From: an uncultured Eubacteriales bacterium
Lineage (GTDB): Bacteria; Bacillota; Clostridia; Lachnospirales; Lachnospiraceae
Reading direction: 5' to 3'
Length of the DNA: 64,000 nucleotides
Assembly: GCA_900315015.1 (NCBI GenBank)
Contig: OMXJ01000004.1
Location: 86,766-150,765, forward strand
Positions 9,790-20,816 of this stretch are shown here, piece after piece. Under the pieces are notes generated by a model, which was not told the origin of the DNA, made no database searches, and saw nothing but the letters and a program-made list of their open reading frames with translations. Both the position numbers and the translations under genes were made by a program. Each line of letters opens with the position of its first letter. Positions within the stretch are counted from its first letter, which is position 1.

Positions 9790-11628
9790 ATGGCGGTTAG
9801 AAAGGCGGCAGCAAAGGCAGGAAAGATGGCATCTGCAAAGAAGACGGCAAAGGCGGGAGCAGTTAAAAAGAGCGCAGTAAAAAAGAGCGGAGCTGATAAA
9901 AATGCAGAAAATGGCAAGGAAATGTCAGCTAAAGTAAATAGTGCTATAGCTGATGAATTAGGAAAAGAACTTAAGACTACTCTTGTAGAACCAGCAGAAA
10001 AGGTAATTGTAATAGGACATAAGAATCCAGATACAGACTCAATCTGCTCAGCGATAGGCTATGCAAATTTTAAGAGCCAGGTGACTGGCAAGAGATATGT
10101 GCCATACCGCGCAGGCGAGCTGAATTCAGAGACTGAGTATGTATTAAAGAGATTAGGAGTTGAGGTCCCTCAGTATATGGAAAATGTTGCGACTCAGCTT
10201 CGTGACATAGAATATCGCTATACTCCTGGAGTTGATCCAAGTATTTCACTAAAAAAGGCCTGGAATATCTTAAATGATGAGAGCCTTTATACTCTTCCTA
10301 TCACAGAAGGAAAGAAGTTAAAGGGAATCATTACCGTAGGAGGAATAGCTCATTCATATATGGAGAGCTTTGACTCTGACATACTAGCTCAGGCAGAAAC
10401 TCCGGTTAAAAATGTAATAGAGACCATAGACGGAAAGCTGATAGTAGGAGATGCAGAGGCTGTAATTACTAAAGGAAAGGTGCTTATAGCAGCAGCAAAT
10501 CCAGATCTCATGGAGGATTATATCAAGGAAAATGACATAGTCATCCTCGGAAATAGATATGAATCGCAGCTTTGTGCCATTGAAATGAGCGCAGGAATAA
10601 TAATTGTCTGCGAAGGTGCAAAGATATCAATGACAATAAAGACCTTAGCAAAAGAAAAGGGCTGCATGATCATCTCTACGCCTTATGACACCTATACAGT
10701 AGCTCGTCTTATGAATCAGAGCATGCCAATAGGTCATTTCATGGTAAGAGAAGAGCTGATAAAGTTCAAGACGGGCGATTTTGTAGATTATGCGCGTGAA
10801 ATCATGGCCCAGAACAGAAACAGAGATTTCCCTATCGAGAATCACTTAGGGGAATATTGCGGAATGGTCAGCAGACGTAATCTTCTTAATATGCGCCGCA
10901 AGAAGGTAATATTAGTAGACCATAATGAAAAGACCCAGGCAGTAGATGGAATAGAGGATGCAGAGCTTCTTGAAATCATCGACCATCATAGACTTGGAAC
11001 AGTTACGACCCTTGGCCCGGTTTACTTTAGAAACGAGCCTCTTGGCTGTACTGCAACCATTATTCTAAAGATGTATAAGGAAAACTGCATTGTTCCGGAT
11101 AAGAAAACTGCAGGTCTTCTTTGTGCGGCAATTCTTTCAGATACTCTTATGTTCCGTTCACCTACCTGCACACCTCTTGATGAGGCATCAGCAAAGGAAC
11201 TTGCTGAAATAGCAGGAATCAATATACTTGAGTTTGCAGAGGCAATGTTTACTGCAGGCAGCAATCTTGGAAATAAGAGCCAGGAAGAAATATTCTATCA
11301 GGATTTCAAGAAGTATTCTTCAGAGAATATGAATTTTGGTGTAGGCCAGATAAGTTCACTTAATAAGATAGAACTAGATGAAATCAAGAAGAAAATACTT
11401 CCATATATGCAAAAGAAGCTTAAGGAACGCGAGCTTGACATGATTTTCTATCTCCTTACAGACATTATAAATGAGACAAGTGAAGTAATATTTGTTGGAG
11501 ATAATGCAGCCAATCTTTTAAAGAATGCCTTTGGAGTAGAAGCAGATGAAGAAAGCGCTATCTTAAAGGGAATAGTATCTAGAAAGAAGCAGTTCATACC
11601 TGCGCTTGTAGGTCAGCTTCAGCAGTAA
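9790..11628 (+). CDS. Manganese-dependent inorganic pyrophosphatase with CBS/DRTGG domains and a lysine-rich N-terminal tail
   Basis: Family II pyrophosphatase hydrolysing PPi, with regulatory nucleotide-binding modules. The 612 residues begin with about 65 residues rich in Lys and Ala that resemble a histone H1 tail. The DHH catalytic part follows, with HKNPDTDSICSA (about 76-87). A first CBS region, a DRTGG-like segment and a second CBS region (up to about 365) come next, then DHHRLGT and a DHHA2 domain. CBS/DRTGG-type enzymes are known from clostridia and respond to adenine nucleotides, including diadenosine polyphosphates; the tail is additional to that plan. AAGGAGGA before the ATG at 9790 supports the tail being translated. 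It lies between smpB and an unknown gene 7 bp downstream. Confidence 0.88.
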   Translation: MAVRKAAAKAGKMASAKKTAKAGAVKKSAVKKSGADKNAENGKEMSAKVNSAIADELGKELKTTLVEPAEKVIVIGHKNPDTDSICSAIGYANFKSQVTGKRYVPYRAGELNSETEYVLKRLGVEVPQYMENVATQLRDIEYRYTPGVDPSISLKKAWNILNDESLYTLPITEGKKLKGIITVGGIAHSYMESFDSDILAQAETPVKNVIETIDGKLIVGDAEAVITKGKVLIAAANPDLMEDYIKENDIVILGNRYESQLCAIEMSAGIIIVCEGAKISMTIKTLAKEKGCMIISTPYDTYTVARLMNQSMPIGHFMVREELIKFKTGDFVDYAREIMAQNRNRDFPIENHLGEYCGMVSRRNLLNMRRKKVILVDHNEKTQAVDGIEDAELLEIIDHHRLGTVTTLGPVYFRNEPLGCTATIILKMYKENCIVPDKKTAGLLCAAILSDTLMFRSPTCTPLDEASAKELAEIAGINILEFAEAMFTAGSNLGNKSQEEIFYQDFKKYSSENMNFGVGQISSLNKIELDEIKKKILPYMQKKLKERELDMIFYLLTDIINETSEVIFVGDNAANLLKNAFGVEADEESAILKGIVSRKKQFIPALVGQLQQ

Positions 11629-11635
11629 AGAAGTA

Positions 11636-12142
11636 ATGAAATTAGAAAGGCTGGTAAGAGGCGGGGCTATTTTAGAAAATGTAAAAACTAAAGCCGCCGA
11701 GAATTATATGATAAAGTATTGTGCCCAGCAGGGCGTTGAGAGCAAATTAAGGTTCAATGATTTTCTATCGCCTATGATTTCAGATTTTGAATGTGCATAT
11801 GTATGCGGAAAGTTCGCTTATATCTTCGGAATAGAGCTTAATGAGGTGGAGGAAGAATTTGTAAATGAGCACACCTCGGAAAAGATGGTTAAGAAGGTGA
11901 TAGAATTTAAGGACCTGTATCCAGTAATAATGGAAAGGGTCAATGCGCTAACTGAGGATGAAATATCTGAGATGACAGCACATAACCAGAACATGGTAAA
12001 GCTGATAAAAGGCTATAAGACAAGAGGCTTTTATCACAGCTATGGCGGGGCAGTGGAGGATGAAGTCGAAAAGCCGCAGCCTGATGAAGTAACAGAAATA
12101 ATAAAGTTAGGAGTAGAAGTAGCTAGTAAGGAAAATGAATGA
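11636..12142 (+). CDS. Hypothetical protein, 168 aa
   Basis: I do not recognise this protein. It is soluble, mixed alpha/beta in composition, with no signal peptide, membrane segment or metal motif. The C-terminal 30 residues are acidic. It starts 7 bp after the pyrophosphatase gene and its last 8 bases overlap the VanZ-like gene, so it is almost certainly in the same transcript. Codon usage is like its neighbours. Confidence 0.75.
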   Translation: MKLERLVRGGAILENVKTKAAENYMIKYCAQQGVESKLRFNDFLSPMISDFECAYVCGKFAYIFGIELNEVEEEFVNEHTSEKMVKKVIEFKDLYPVIMERVNALTEDEISEMTAHNQNMVKLIKGYKTRGFYHSYGGAVEDEVEKPQPDEVTEIIKLGVEVASKENE

Positions 12143-12659
12143 TAATATTTTTGAAAGCTTTGAGGGATGGGCCCTTAGCAAAATAAAAAAGATACGAAGA
12201 ATTCTATTTATCCTTATAATAGTATTAATGATCCTGATATTCTGGTTTTCGTCAAGAAATGCAGATGAATCTTCAAACCAGAGCGGATTGCTCCTTAAAA
12301 TAGCACTAGATCTGACACCGGAACTGAAGAAGGTTGATACTTCAATACTTGAGCACTTTTTGAGAAAGGGAGCGCATATGTTTGAATATTTTGTGCTGTG
12401 CATTTTATCTGTCACATATATTCTTACATTTGGAAAAGCAAGGAAAAATAGGAAATGGCTTCTTATGGCTCTTTTGGTCTGTCTATTTTATGCCTCGACA
12501 GATGAATTCCATCAGCGCTTTGTACCTGGAAGATGGGGCTGTGTTACGGATGTATGTGTGGACCTTACAGGAGCGACGATAGGATTCTTATTATATATGT
12601 TGATGCTTAGGATATATGGATTATATAGAAATGGCTTAATAGTCGGGGAAATTGATTAA
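12135..12659 (+). CDS. VanZ-like family membrane protein
   Basis: A 174-residue integral membrane protein with four predicted helices (about 22-41, 80-98, 108-124, 138-158). Conserved VanZ-family features are RKGAHMFEYFVL before helix 2, and ASTDEFHQRFVPGR with VDLTGATIGF around helices 3-4. VanZ was named from teicoplanin resistance, but most homologues have no proven role; context here gives no hint of glycopeptide resistance. It overlaps the preceding gene by 8 bp and its stop is 1 bp before rarA. Confidence 0.82.
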   Translation: MNDNIFESFEGWALSKIKKIRRILFILIIVLMILIFWFSSRNADESSNQSGLLLKIALDLTPELKKVDTSILEHFLRKGAHMFEYFVLCILSVTYILTFGKARKNRKWLLMALLVCLFYASTDEFHQRFVPGRWGCVTDVCVDLTGATIGFLLYMLMLRIYGLYRNGLIVGEID

Positions 12660-12660
12660 T

Positions 12661-13992
12661 ATGGATTTATTTGAATACATGCTAGAGAAAAATAAGGACA
12701 ATGAATCTCCGCTTGCTGCGAGGATGCGTCCTAAGACTCTTGATGAAGTAATAGGACAAGAGCATATAATCGGAAAGGATAAGCTGCTCTATAGAGCAAT
12801 AAAGGCGGATAAGCTGAGCAGTGTTATCTTTTACGGGCCTCCGGGCACTGGAAAAACAACGCTTGCAAGAGTTATCGCAAATAGCACAAGCTCGGAATTT
12901 GTCCAGTTAAATGCTACAACTGCCGGAAAAAAGGACATGGAAGAGGCAGTAGAAAATGCCAAAAAGCTTGTAGCCGGACATAATAAAAAGACAATATTAT
13001 TTGTAGATGAGATACACCGCTTTAATAAAGGTCAGCAGGATTACCTGCTGCCATTTGTAGAGGATGGCACGATAATTCTCATAGGAGCAACTACGGAGAA
13101 TCCCTTCTATGAGGTAAATAGCGCTCTTATATCAAGATCTACGGTGTTTCAGTTAAAACAGCTTACTAAAGAAAATATCAAGTCCATCTTAAAAAGAGCA
13201 ATAGAGGATGAAAAAAGAGGACTTGGAATATATAAGGCAAAGCTGGAGGAGGAGGCTTCTGATTTTCTTGCAGAGCAATCTGACGGCGATGCCAGAAGAG
13301 CTCTTAATGCACTAGAGCTGGCGGTGCTTACAACCGAAAAAAATGAAGAAGGCGTAATTGATATTACCTTGAAAATTGCCTCGGACTGCATACAGAGAAA
13401 GGTATTAAGATATGATAAGACAGGTGAAAATCACTACGATACCATATCGGCCTTTATAAAAAGCATGAGAGGCTCGGACCCTGATGCGGTAGTTTATTAT
13501 CTGGCAAAAATGCTAGAAGCAGGGGAGCAGCCGGAGTTTATAGCAAGAAGAATTCAGATATGTGCGGCAGAGGATGTAGGAAATGCAGACCCAATGGCAA
13601 CTGTGCTTGCAAATGCAGCCTTTCAGGCAGTAATGGGAATAGGAATGCCAGAGGCTAGGATAATACTCTCACAGGCAGCAGTTTATGTGGCCTATGCCCC
13701 AAAAAGCAACGCTTCCTACAACGCAATAAATAAGGCACTTGAATTTGTGCGCACCCATGAATCGGTACCAATCCCTAATCACCTTCATAATTCTAATTAC
13801 GAGGGCGAAAAGAAACTGGGAAATGGAATCGGCTATAAATATGCGCATGACTATAAGAATCATTATGTAAAGCAGCAGTATCTGCCTGATGAATATAAGG
13901 ATGAGAAGTTTATAGAGCTTACCGGAAATGGTTACGAAAAGGAAATGCAGGCTCTCTATAAAAAAATCAGGAAGGAAGGTGAGGAGCAGTAA
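12661..13992 (+). CDS. rarA: Replication-associated recombination protein RarA (MgsA)
   Basis: Clamp-loader-like AAA+ ATPase acting at stalled replication forks. The 443 residues contain Walker A GPPGTGKTT, Walker B LFVDEIHRF, sensor 1 GATTENP, the arginine-finger region SALISRSTVF, sensor 2 GDARRALNALE, and the tetramerisation domain with MRGSDPDAVVYYLAKMLEAGE. I choose ATG 12661, ten bases after GGGGAA, over an in-frame TTG at 12652 that is too close to that site. It is translationally close to the VanZ-like gene (1 bp) and to the next small membrane gene (3 bp). Confidence 0.95.
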   Translation: MDLFEYMLEKNKDNESPLAARMRPKTLDEVIGQEHIIGKDKLLYRAIKADKLSSVIFYGPPGTGKTTLARVIANSTSSEFVQLNATTAGKKDMEEAVENAKKLVAGHNKKTILFVDEIHRFNKGQQDYLLPFVEDGTIILIGATTENPFYEVNSALISRSTVFQLKQLTKENIKSILKRAIEDEKRGLGIYKAKLEEEASDFLAEQSDGDARRALNALELAVLTTEKNEEGVIDITLKIASDCIQRKVLRYDKTGENHYDTISAFIKSMRGSDPDAVVYYLAKMLEAGEQPEFIARRIQICAAEDVGNADPMATVLANAAFQAVMGIGMPEARIILSQAAVYVAYAPKSNASYNAINKALEFVRTHESVPIPNHLHNSNYEGEKKLGNGIGYKYAHDYKNHYVKQQYLPDEYKDEKFIELTGNGYEKEMQALYKKIRKEGEEQ

Positions 13993-13995
13993 AAT

Positions 13996-14301
13996 ATGAA
14001 GAATTTTAAAAGAATAATGGCGTGGATTGCGCTTATATTAATAGTTGGAATGTATGCTTTCTCATTTTGGGCAGCCTTTCACGACAGAACGGCCGGAAGA
14101 AGATGGTTCATGGCCAGCATACTAACAACAGTATTTGTGCCTATTCTCGTATACATAATCATAAGGTCTTACTCCATCATGCAAGAGCGCAGAAAGAACG
14201 GTGTCAGCATGAGAGATCTCATGAAAATGAAGAAGGAATTAAAAGAGCAGGAAAAAAAAGGTGTAAAAAATAAGGAGACTAAAAAAGAAGAAAAAAATTA
14301 A
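13996..14301 (+). CDS. Small two-helix membrane protein, 101 aa
   Basis: Unrecognised. Two hydrophobic segments (about 8-27 and 39-58) are followed by a strongly basic, charged tail rich in Lys and Glu. It is 3 bp after rarA and directly before the atp promoter. The position is where atpI often sits, but I see no atpI sequence signature, and it is separated from atpB by a good promoter. I leave the function open. Confidence 0.75.
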   Translation: MKNFKRIMAWIALILIVGMYAFSFWAAFHDRTAGRRWFMASILTTVFVPILVYIIIRSYSIMQERRKNGVSMRDLMKMKKELKEQEKKGVKNKETKKEEKN

Positions 14302-14308
14302 TGAGAGC

Positions 14309-14337
14309 TTGAAAAATTAAAGATATAGGCTTATAAT
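14309..14337 (+). promoter_or_regulatory. Promoter of the ATP synthase operon
   Basis: TTGAAA (14309-14314), 17-bp spacer, TATAAT (14332-14337), 56 bp before the chosen atpB start. Upstream genes may also read through, as no terminator lies between. Confidence 0.75.
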
Positions 14338-14392
14338 AACGAAGGATTTAGTGGGGTTAAAGATAAAGACGGGAAAGGAGGTCATCATCTGC

Positions 14393-15073
14393 ATGATAAT
14401 ATTATCTGAAAAGGAAGATCTAGGTTCGGTCATAGTTGAAAAGCTGAACTGTAAAAATGTCTTCACCATATTCGGGATAGGAGTATCCGAGGCGGTGGTG
14501 GTTACCTGGATAATAATGGCTGTTATTTTGATAGTGAGTCTGATACTTACGCATAATCTAAAGGTTGAGAATCCGGGAAAAAAGCAGCTTTTTGCAGAAG
14601 CGGCAGTTGAATGGCTAGACAAATTAATAGGAGACATATTGGGAAAAGAAGCAAGAGAATATACTGACTATCTTATTACGGTAATAATATATCTTGGATT
14701 TGCAAATTTGATAGGGATGTTCGGCTTCAAGCCTCCAACGAAGGATTTAAGAGTTACGGCGGCGTTAGCGTTGATGAGTATAGTGCTCATAGAGGCAGCC
14801 TGCATCAGGAAAAAGAAGCTTAAAGGCTTTTTAAAGAGCATGAGGAATCCGATGAATATCCTAGAGCTAGGAATAAAGCCATTATCGCTTTGTATGCGAC
14901 TCTTTGGTAATGTACTTGGAGCTTATGTCATCATGACACTTATTGATGAAACAACTCATGTATTTTTCCCTGTAGTAGCAAGTATGTACTTTGATGTATT
15001 TGATGGACTTATACAGGCATACATATTTGTATTCCTAACAGGAATGTTTATACAGGAACAGGTAGAAGATTAA
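14393..15073 (+). CDS. atpB: ATP synthase F0 subunit a
   Basis: Membrane stator subunit forming the ion half-channels against the c-ring. The 226 residues hold about five membrane helices, and the essential arginine is in LSLCMRLFGNVLGAYVIM. The FANLIGMFGFKPPTKDL motif is typical of clostridial a subunits. A GTG at 14351 would open the frame earlier, but AAGGAGGT (about 14375-14382) lies 10 nt before ATG 14393 and inside that longer version, so 14393 is preferred. It is the first gene of an operon ordered a, c, b-delta-alpha, gamma, beta, epsilon. Confidence 0.93.
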   Translation: MIILSEKEDLGSVIVEKLNCKNVFTIFGIGVSEAVVVTWIIMAVILIVSLILTHNLKVENPGKKQLFAEAAVEWLDKLIGDILGKEAREYTDYLITVIIYLGFANLIGMFGFKPPTKDLRVTAALALMSIVLIEAACIRKKKLKGFLKSMRNPMNILELGIKPLSLCMRLFGNVLGAYVIMTLIDETTHVFFPVVASMYFDVFDGLIQAYIFVFLTGMFIQEQVED

Positions 15074-15117
15074 ATAAAAAAATTATATAGCCAAAAGGCA
15101 GAAAAGGAGATAAATCT

Positions 15118-15351
15118 ATGAATCCAAATTCGGTTATAGCAATTGCAGCTGCACTTGCAGCAATGGTAGGTATCGGTGCAGGAATAGGTCTTGGCATCGC
15201 AACAGCAAAGGCGGCAGAGGCGGTAGCCCGTCAGCCGGAAGCAGATGGTAAGATAATGAAGGTACTGCTTCTTGGTGGAGCGCTTGCAGAAGCAACGGCA
15301 GTTTATGGTCTTGTAGTAGCTCTTGTTATCGTTCTTCTCTTAAAGTCTTGA
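15118..15351 (+). CDS. atpE: ATP synthase F0 subunit c
   Basis: Proteolipid of the rotating c-ring. The 77 residues make two helices joined by the ARQPEADGK loop. The ion-binding carboxylate is Glu58 in LAEATAVYGL. At positions that bind Na+ in Ilyobacter tartaricus, the equivalent of Gln32 is Leu25 and the equivalent of Ser66 is Ala59, while Thr60 and Tyr63 are kept. Loss of the Gln and Ser ligands argues for H+ rather than Na+ coupling. AAAAGGAG precedes the ATG. Confidence 0.95.
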   Translation: MNPNSVIAIAAALAAMVGIGAGIGLGIATAKAAEAVARQPEADGKIMKVLLLGGALAEATAVYGLVVALVIVLLLKS

Positions 15352-15389
15352 TTTAAGCTTAAAATAATTATCAAAAGGGAGGCAATAAA

Positions 15390-17726
15390 ATGCTATCACT
15401 TGAACCGATGAATATACTCTTTACAGTAATAAATGTTTTAATACTGTTTGTTATTGTAAGGTTTGCTTTATTAAAGCCTATTCGCAAGATAATTGCAGAA
15501 AGAAAAAAGCTCATAGAAGATACCAAGGCAGAAGCTGAAAAGTCTAAAGAAGAAGCAGCAAAGCTGGTTCAGGACAAGGAAGCAGAGCTTGCAAAGGTAG
15601 ATGAGGAAAAGAAGGTCATTATTTCAGAAGCTAAGTCAAAGGCCATGTCAGATGGTGAAAAGATAGTAGCACAGGCGACGGCAAAGGCGGAGGAAATAAA
15701 GAAAAAGGCTGAATTTTCTGGTAAAGAGACTCATGACAGAATGATAGCTCAGGTAAGCAGAGAAATTACCGAGCTTGCAACAAAGGCAGCAGAGGAAGTA
15801 GCTAGCAAGAATACTTTAAAGCCTTCTCAAAATGCAGTAAAGACTGTATATGATGAGTTCGTTGAAAATGCAGCAGAAGATAAGGCTAGGACTTTGGAAA
15901 AGTCAGAAAAATCTGACGAAAAGGAAGAGCCAAATGCAGAACTTATTTATGTTGAAAAGCCGGATGCAGTACATCTTGCAGCACTTTCGAATATAGTAGC
16001 TGAAAAAACAGGCCTTAAGAATGTGCGCTTTAAATTAACAGAAGATAAGAGCATCGGCGATGGCTTCATAATAAGAACAGCCGAGCATGAATTTGACTGG
16101 AGCAAATCAGGAAGACTTGCTTCACTCAAAAAAAAAATAGAGGATGAAATCGCAAAGCTTACTAAGGATGCTAGAATAAACGGAAAGCTATTTGAAAGTG
16201 GGCAGGTAATCTCCATGATAAAGGAGAATATAAATGGCTTTGCAGAAGGGGCTTTCTTAAGTACAGATCCAGCAGAAATAGGCTATGTAAAGACTGTAGG
16301 AGATGATATAGCACTTGTAAAGGGACTTAGACATGCAGAATATGGTGAAATCGTCATATTTGAAAACGGTGTCAAGGGAATGGTACAGGATGTTAAATCA
16401 GATGGAACAGTCGGAATCATCATACTTGGCGATGATGAGAAAATCTATGAAGAATCAAAGGTAGTTCGTACTTATAAGATGGCCGGTGTACCAGTAGGTA
16501 ATGGCTTCATCGGAAGAGTTGTAAATGCACTTGGTGAAAAAGTGGATGACGGCGAAGAAATAATTGCAGATGGCTATAGGGCAGTAGAGCAGCCAGCACC
16601 TGGAATCATAGATAGAAAGAGCGTTTCGGTTCCTTTGGAGACAGGTATTCTTTCAATAGATTCCATGTTCCCGGTAGGAAGAGGACAGCGTGAGCTTATA
16701 ATCGGAGATAGACAGACAGGAAAGACAGCAATCGCAATAGATACCATCCTTAATCAGAAGGATAAGGACGTAATCTGTATTTACTGTGCAATCGGTCAGA
16801 AATCTTCAACTGTAGGTCAGGTGGTTCGTACACTCAAGAAGTATGGAGCAATGGATTATTCTATTGTAGTTAATTCTCCGGCTTCAGACCCGGCACCTCT
16901 TCAGTATATCGCGCCTTATTCAGCAACAACTATTGCAGAATATTTCATGTATGCAGGTAAAGACGTCCTTATTATTTACGACGATCTAAGTAAGCATGCA
17001 GTAGCATATAGAACAATATCACTTCTTCTTAAGCGTTCACCGGGACGTGAAGCTTATCCGGGAGATGTATTCTATCTTCATTCAAGACTGCTTGAGCGTT
17101 CAAGCAGACTTTCGGATGAACTTGGAGGTGGCTCAATAACAGCACTTCCTATTATCGAAACACAGGCAGGTGATGTATCAGCATACATCCCTACCAACGT
17201 TATCTCGATTACAGATGGACAGATCTATCTTGAATCGGATCTATTCAATTCAGGTATGCGTCCGGCTGTAAATGTAGGTCTTTCAGTATCGCGTGTAGGC
17301 GGTGCCGCACAGACAAAGGCAATGAAGAAGGCAGCAGGTTCGGTACGTATCGACCTTGCACAGTACCGTGAAATGCAGGTATTTACGCAGTTCTCATCTG
17401 ACATGGATGATGCAACGATGAATCAGTTGAAATACGGCGCAGATCTCATGGAGCTCTTAAAGCAGCCACAGTACCATGCGCTCAGCCTTACAGATCAGGT
17501 AGTTCTGCTTGTAGTAGCAACAAACAGAATACTTATGAATGTGCCTACAGATGAAATATCAAGCTTTAAAGATAAACTTCTTGCGAAGTTCAGAAGTGAA
17601 TATTCAGATATCTGCGAGGAAATAATAGTAGATAAGGATATATCAGAAGACCTTAAGGATAGGATAATAAAGGCGGCAGCAAAATATGTCGATGAATGTT
17701 ATCCGCCTGAAAAGGTAAAAAAATAG
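15390..17726 (+). CDS. atpA: Fused ATP synthase subunits b, delta (C-terminal part) and alpha
   Basis: One uninterrupted 778-residue frame. Residues 1-165 are subunit b: a membrane helix (about 7-27), then LKPIRKIIAERKKLIED and a long charged coiled coil. After an acidic linker, residues about 190-262 resemble the C-terminal domain of delta (GDGFIIRTAEHEFDWSKSGRLASLKKKI). The helical N-terminal domain of delta is not visible. From about 276 to 778 there is a full-length alpha subunit (503 residues, the normal size), with P-loop GDRQTGKT at 439-446 and the GGSITALPIIETQ and SVSRVGGAAQ motifs. No separate atpF, atpH or atpA exists in the operon. An in-frame ATG at 16215 matches a normal alpha N-terminus, but no good Shine-Dalgarno precedes it. 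b-delta fusions are known in mycobacteria; I do not recall one continuing into alpha. Alpha is needed in three copies, so processing or three stalk arms must follow. Confidence 0.93.
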   Translation: MLSLEPMNILFTVINVLILFVIVRFALLKPIRKIIAERKKLIEDTKAEAEKSKEEAAKLVQDKEAELAKVDEEKKVIISEAKSKAMSDGEKIVAQATAKAEEIKKKAEFSGKETHDRMIAQVSREITELATKAAEEVASKNTLKPSQNAVKTVYDEFVENAAEDKARTLEKSEKSDEKEEPNAELIYVEKPDAVHLAALSNIVAEKTGLKNVRFKLTEDKSIGDGFIIRTAEHEFDWSKSGRLASLKKKIEDEIAKLTKDARINGKLFESGQVISMIKENINGFAEGAFLSTDPAEIGYVKTVGDDIALVKGLRHAEYGEIVIFENGVKGMVQDVKSDGTVGIIILGDDEKIYEESKVVRTYKMAGVPVGNGFIGRVVNALGEKVDDGEEIIADGYRAVEQPAPGIIDRKSVSVPLETGILSIDSMFPVGRGQRELIIGDRQTGKTAIAIDTILNQKDKDVICIYCAIGQKSSTVGQVVRTLKKYGAMDYSIVVNSPASDPAPLQYIAPYSATTIAEYFMYAGKDVLIIYDDLSKHAVAYRTISLLLKRSPGREAYPGDVFYLHSRLLERSSRLSDELGGGSITALPIIETQAGDVSAYIPTNVISITDGQIYLESDLFNSGMRPAVNVGLSVSRVGGAAQTKAMKKAAGSVRIDLAQYREMQVFTQFSSDMDDATMNQLKYGADLMELLKQPQYHALSLTDQVVLLVVATNRILMNVPTDEISSFKDKLLAKFRSEYSDICEEIIVDKDISEDLKDRIIKAAAKYVDECYPPEKVKK

Positions 17727-17747
17727 AGAAAGGGGGCGTTATAGATT

Positions 17748-20165
<2,418 letters not shown>

Positions 20166-20192
20166 ACATAAAAAGCATAGAAAGGTGGCGTA

Positions 20193-20672
20193 ATGAGTGA
20201 AATTCCTTTTAACTTGAGAATTCTTGCAACAGATCATCCGATATATGATGGCTATGCCACCAGACTAGTATTTAAATCAACCGATGGCGGAATGGTAGGA
20301 ATACTTGCACATCACTGCGATGAGCTTATCACCATAGATGTAGGAGAAATGCAATATGATCCTGCACCAGAGCCGGGAAGTGAAGATAAAGAAGAAAATA
20401 AGGATTTTGACAGGTCAACTAAATATGTGTTAGCAGGTGAAGGCTTCATGCAGATAATAAACGGCAGAGTTACAGCCTTTGTAGAAACTGCAGAACGCCC
20501 GGATGAAATAGATGAAAAGAGAGCGCTGGATGCTCTTCATAGAGCAGAAGAAGCCATGGCAGGAAAGCGAATCATGGAAGATTATGCAATGACAGAAGCT
20601 AATATACAAAGAGCGCTTGCAAGAATTAGTGAAAAGCATAAGTTCTTCAGCAATATGAACAATGTAATATAA
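20193..20672 (+). CDS. atpC: ATP synthase F1 subunit epsilon
   Basis: Rotor foot and regulatory subunit. The 159 residues comprise an N-terminal beta sandwich (MSEIPFNLRILATDHPIYDG to about 105) and a C-terminal helical hairpin (RALDALHRAEEAM, then RALARISE). It is about 20 residues longer than usual because of an acidic insertion at about 52-68 (PEPGSEDKEENKDFDRS) in the beta sandwich. AAAGGTGG before ATG 20193 is a good ribosome site. It is the last gene of the operon; no clear terminator follows, and the next gene has its own promoter. Confidence 0.88.
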   Translation: MSEIPFNLRILATDHPIYDGYATRLVFKSTDGGMVGILAHHCDELITIDVGEMQYDPAPEPGSEDKEENKDFDRSTKYVLAGEGFMQIINGRVTAFVETAERPDEIDEKRALDALHRAEEAMAGKRIMEDYAMTEANIQRALARISEKHKFFSNMNNVI

Positions 20673-20727
20673 AGCATTTGGGAAACCATGTTAATTGTTT
20701 GTATTGAAATGTCGTTTAAATTTTAAG

Positions 20728-20756
20728 TTGACTAAAAACTAAACAAGTGATATACT
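20728..20756 (+). promoter_or_regulatory. Promoter of the SEC-C protein gene
   Basis: TTGACT (20728-20733), 17-bp spacer, TATACT (20751-20756), with TG one base before the -10 box. Confidence 0.8.
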
Positions 20757-20816
20757 AATCACGCAAAAAATAGCAAAAATGGGCACTAGTTAATGTGTCT
20801 TATGGAGGAGAGAACG

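Noticed and set aside
13996..14301. atpI
   Set aside because: The position fits, but there is no recognisable AtpI motif, and a good promoter separates the gene from atpB.
14351..14392. GTG 14351 as the atpB start
   Set aside because: The AAGGAGGT ribosome site lies inside this extension and is correctly placed for ATG 14393.
15118..15351. Na+-translocating ATP synthase
   Set aside because: Two of the Na+ ligand positions are Leu25 and Ala59, although Thr60 and Tyr63 are kept.
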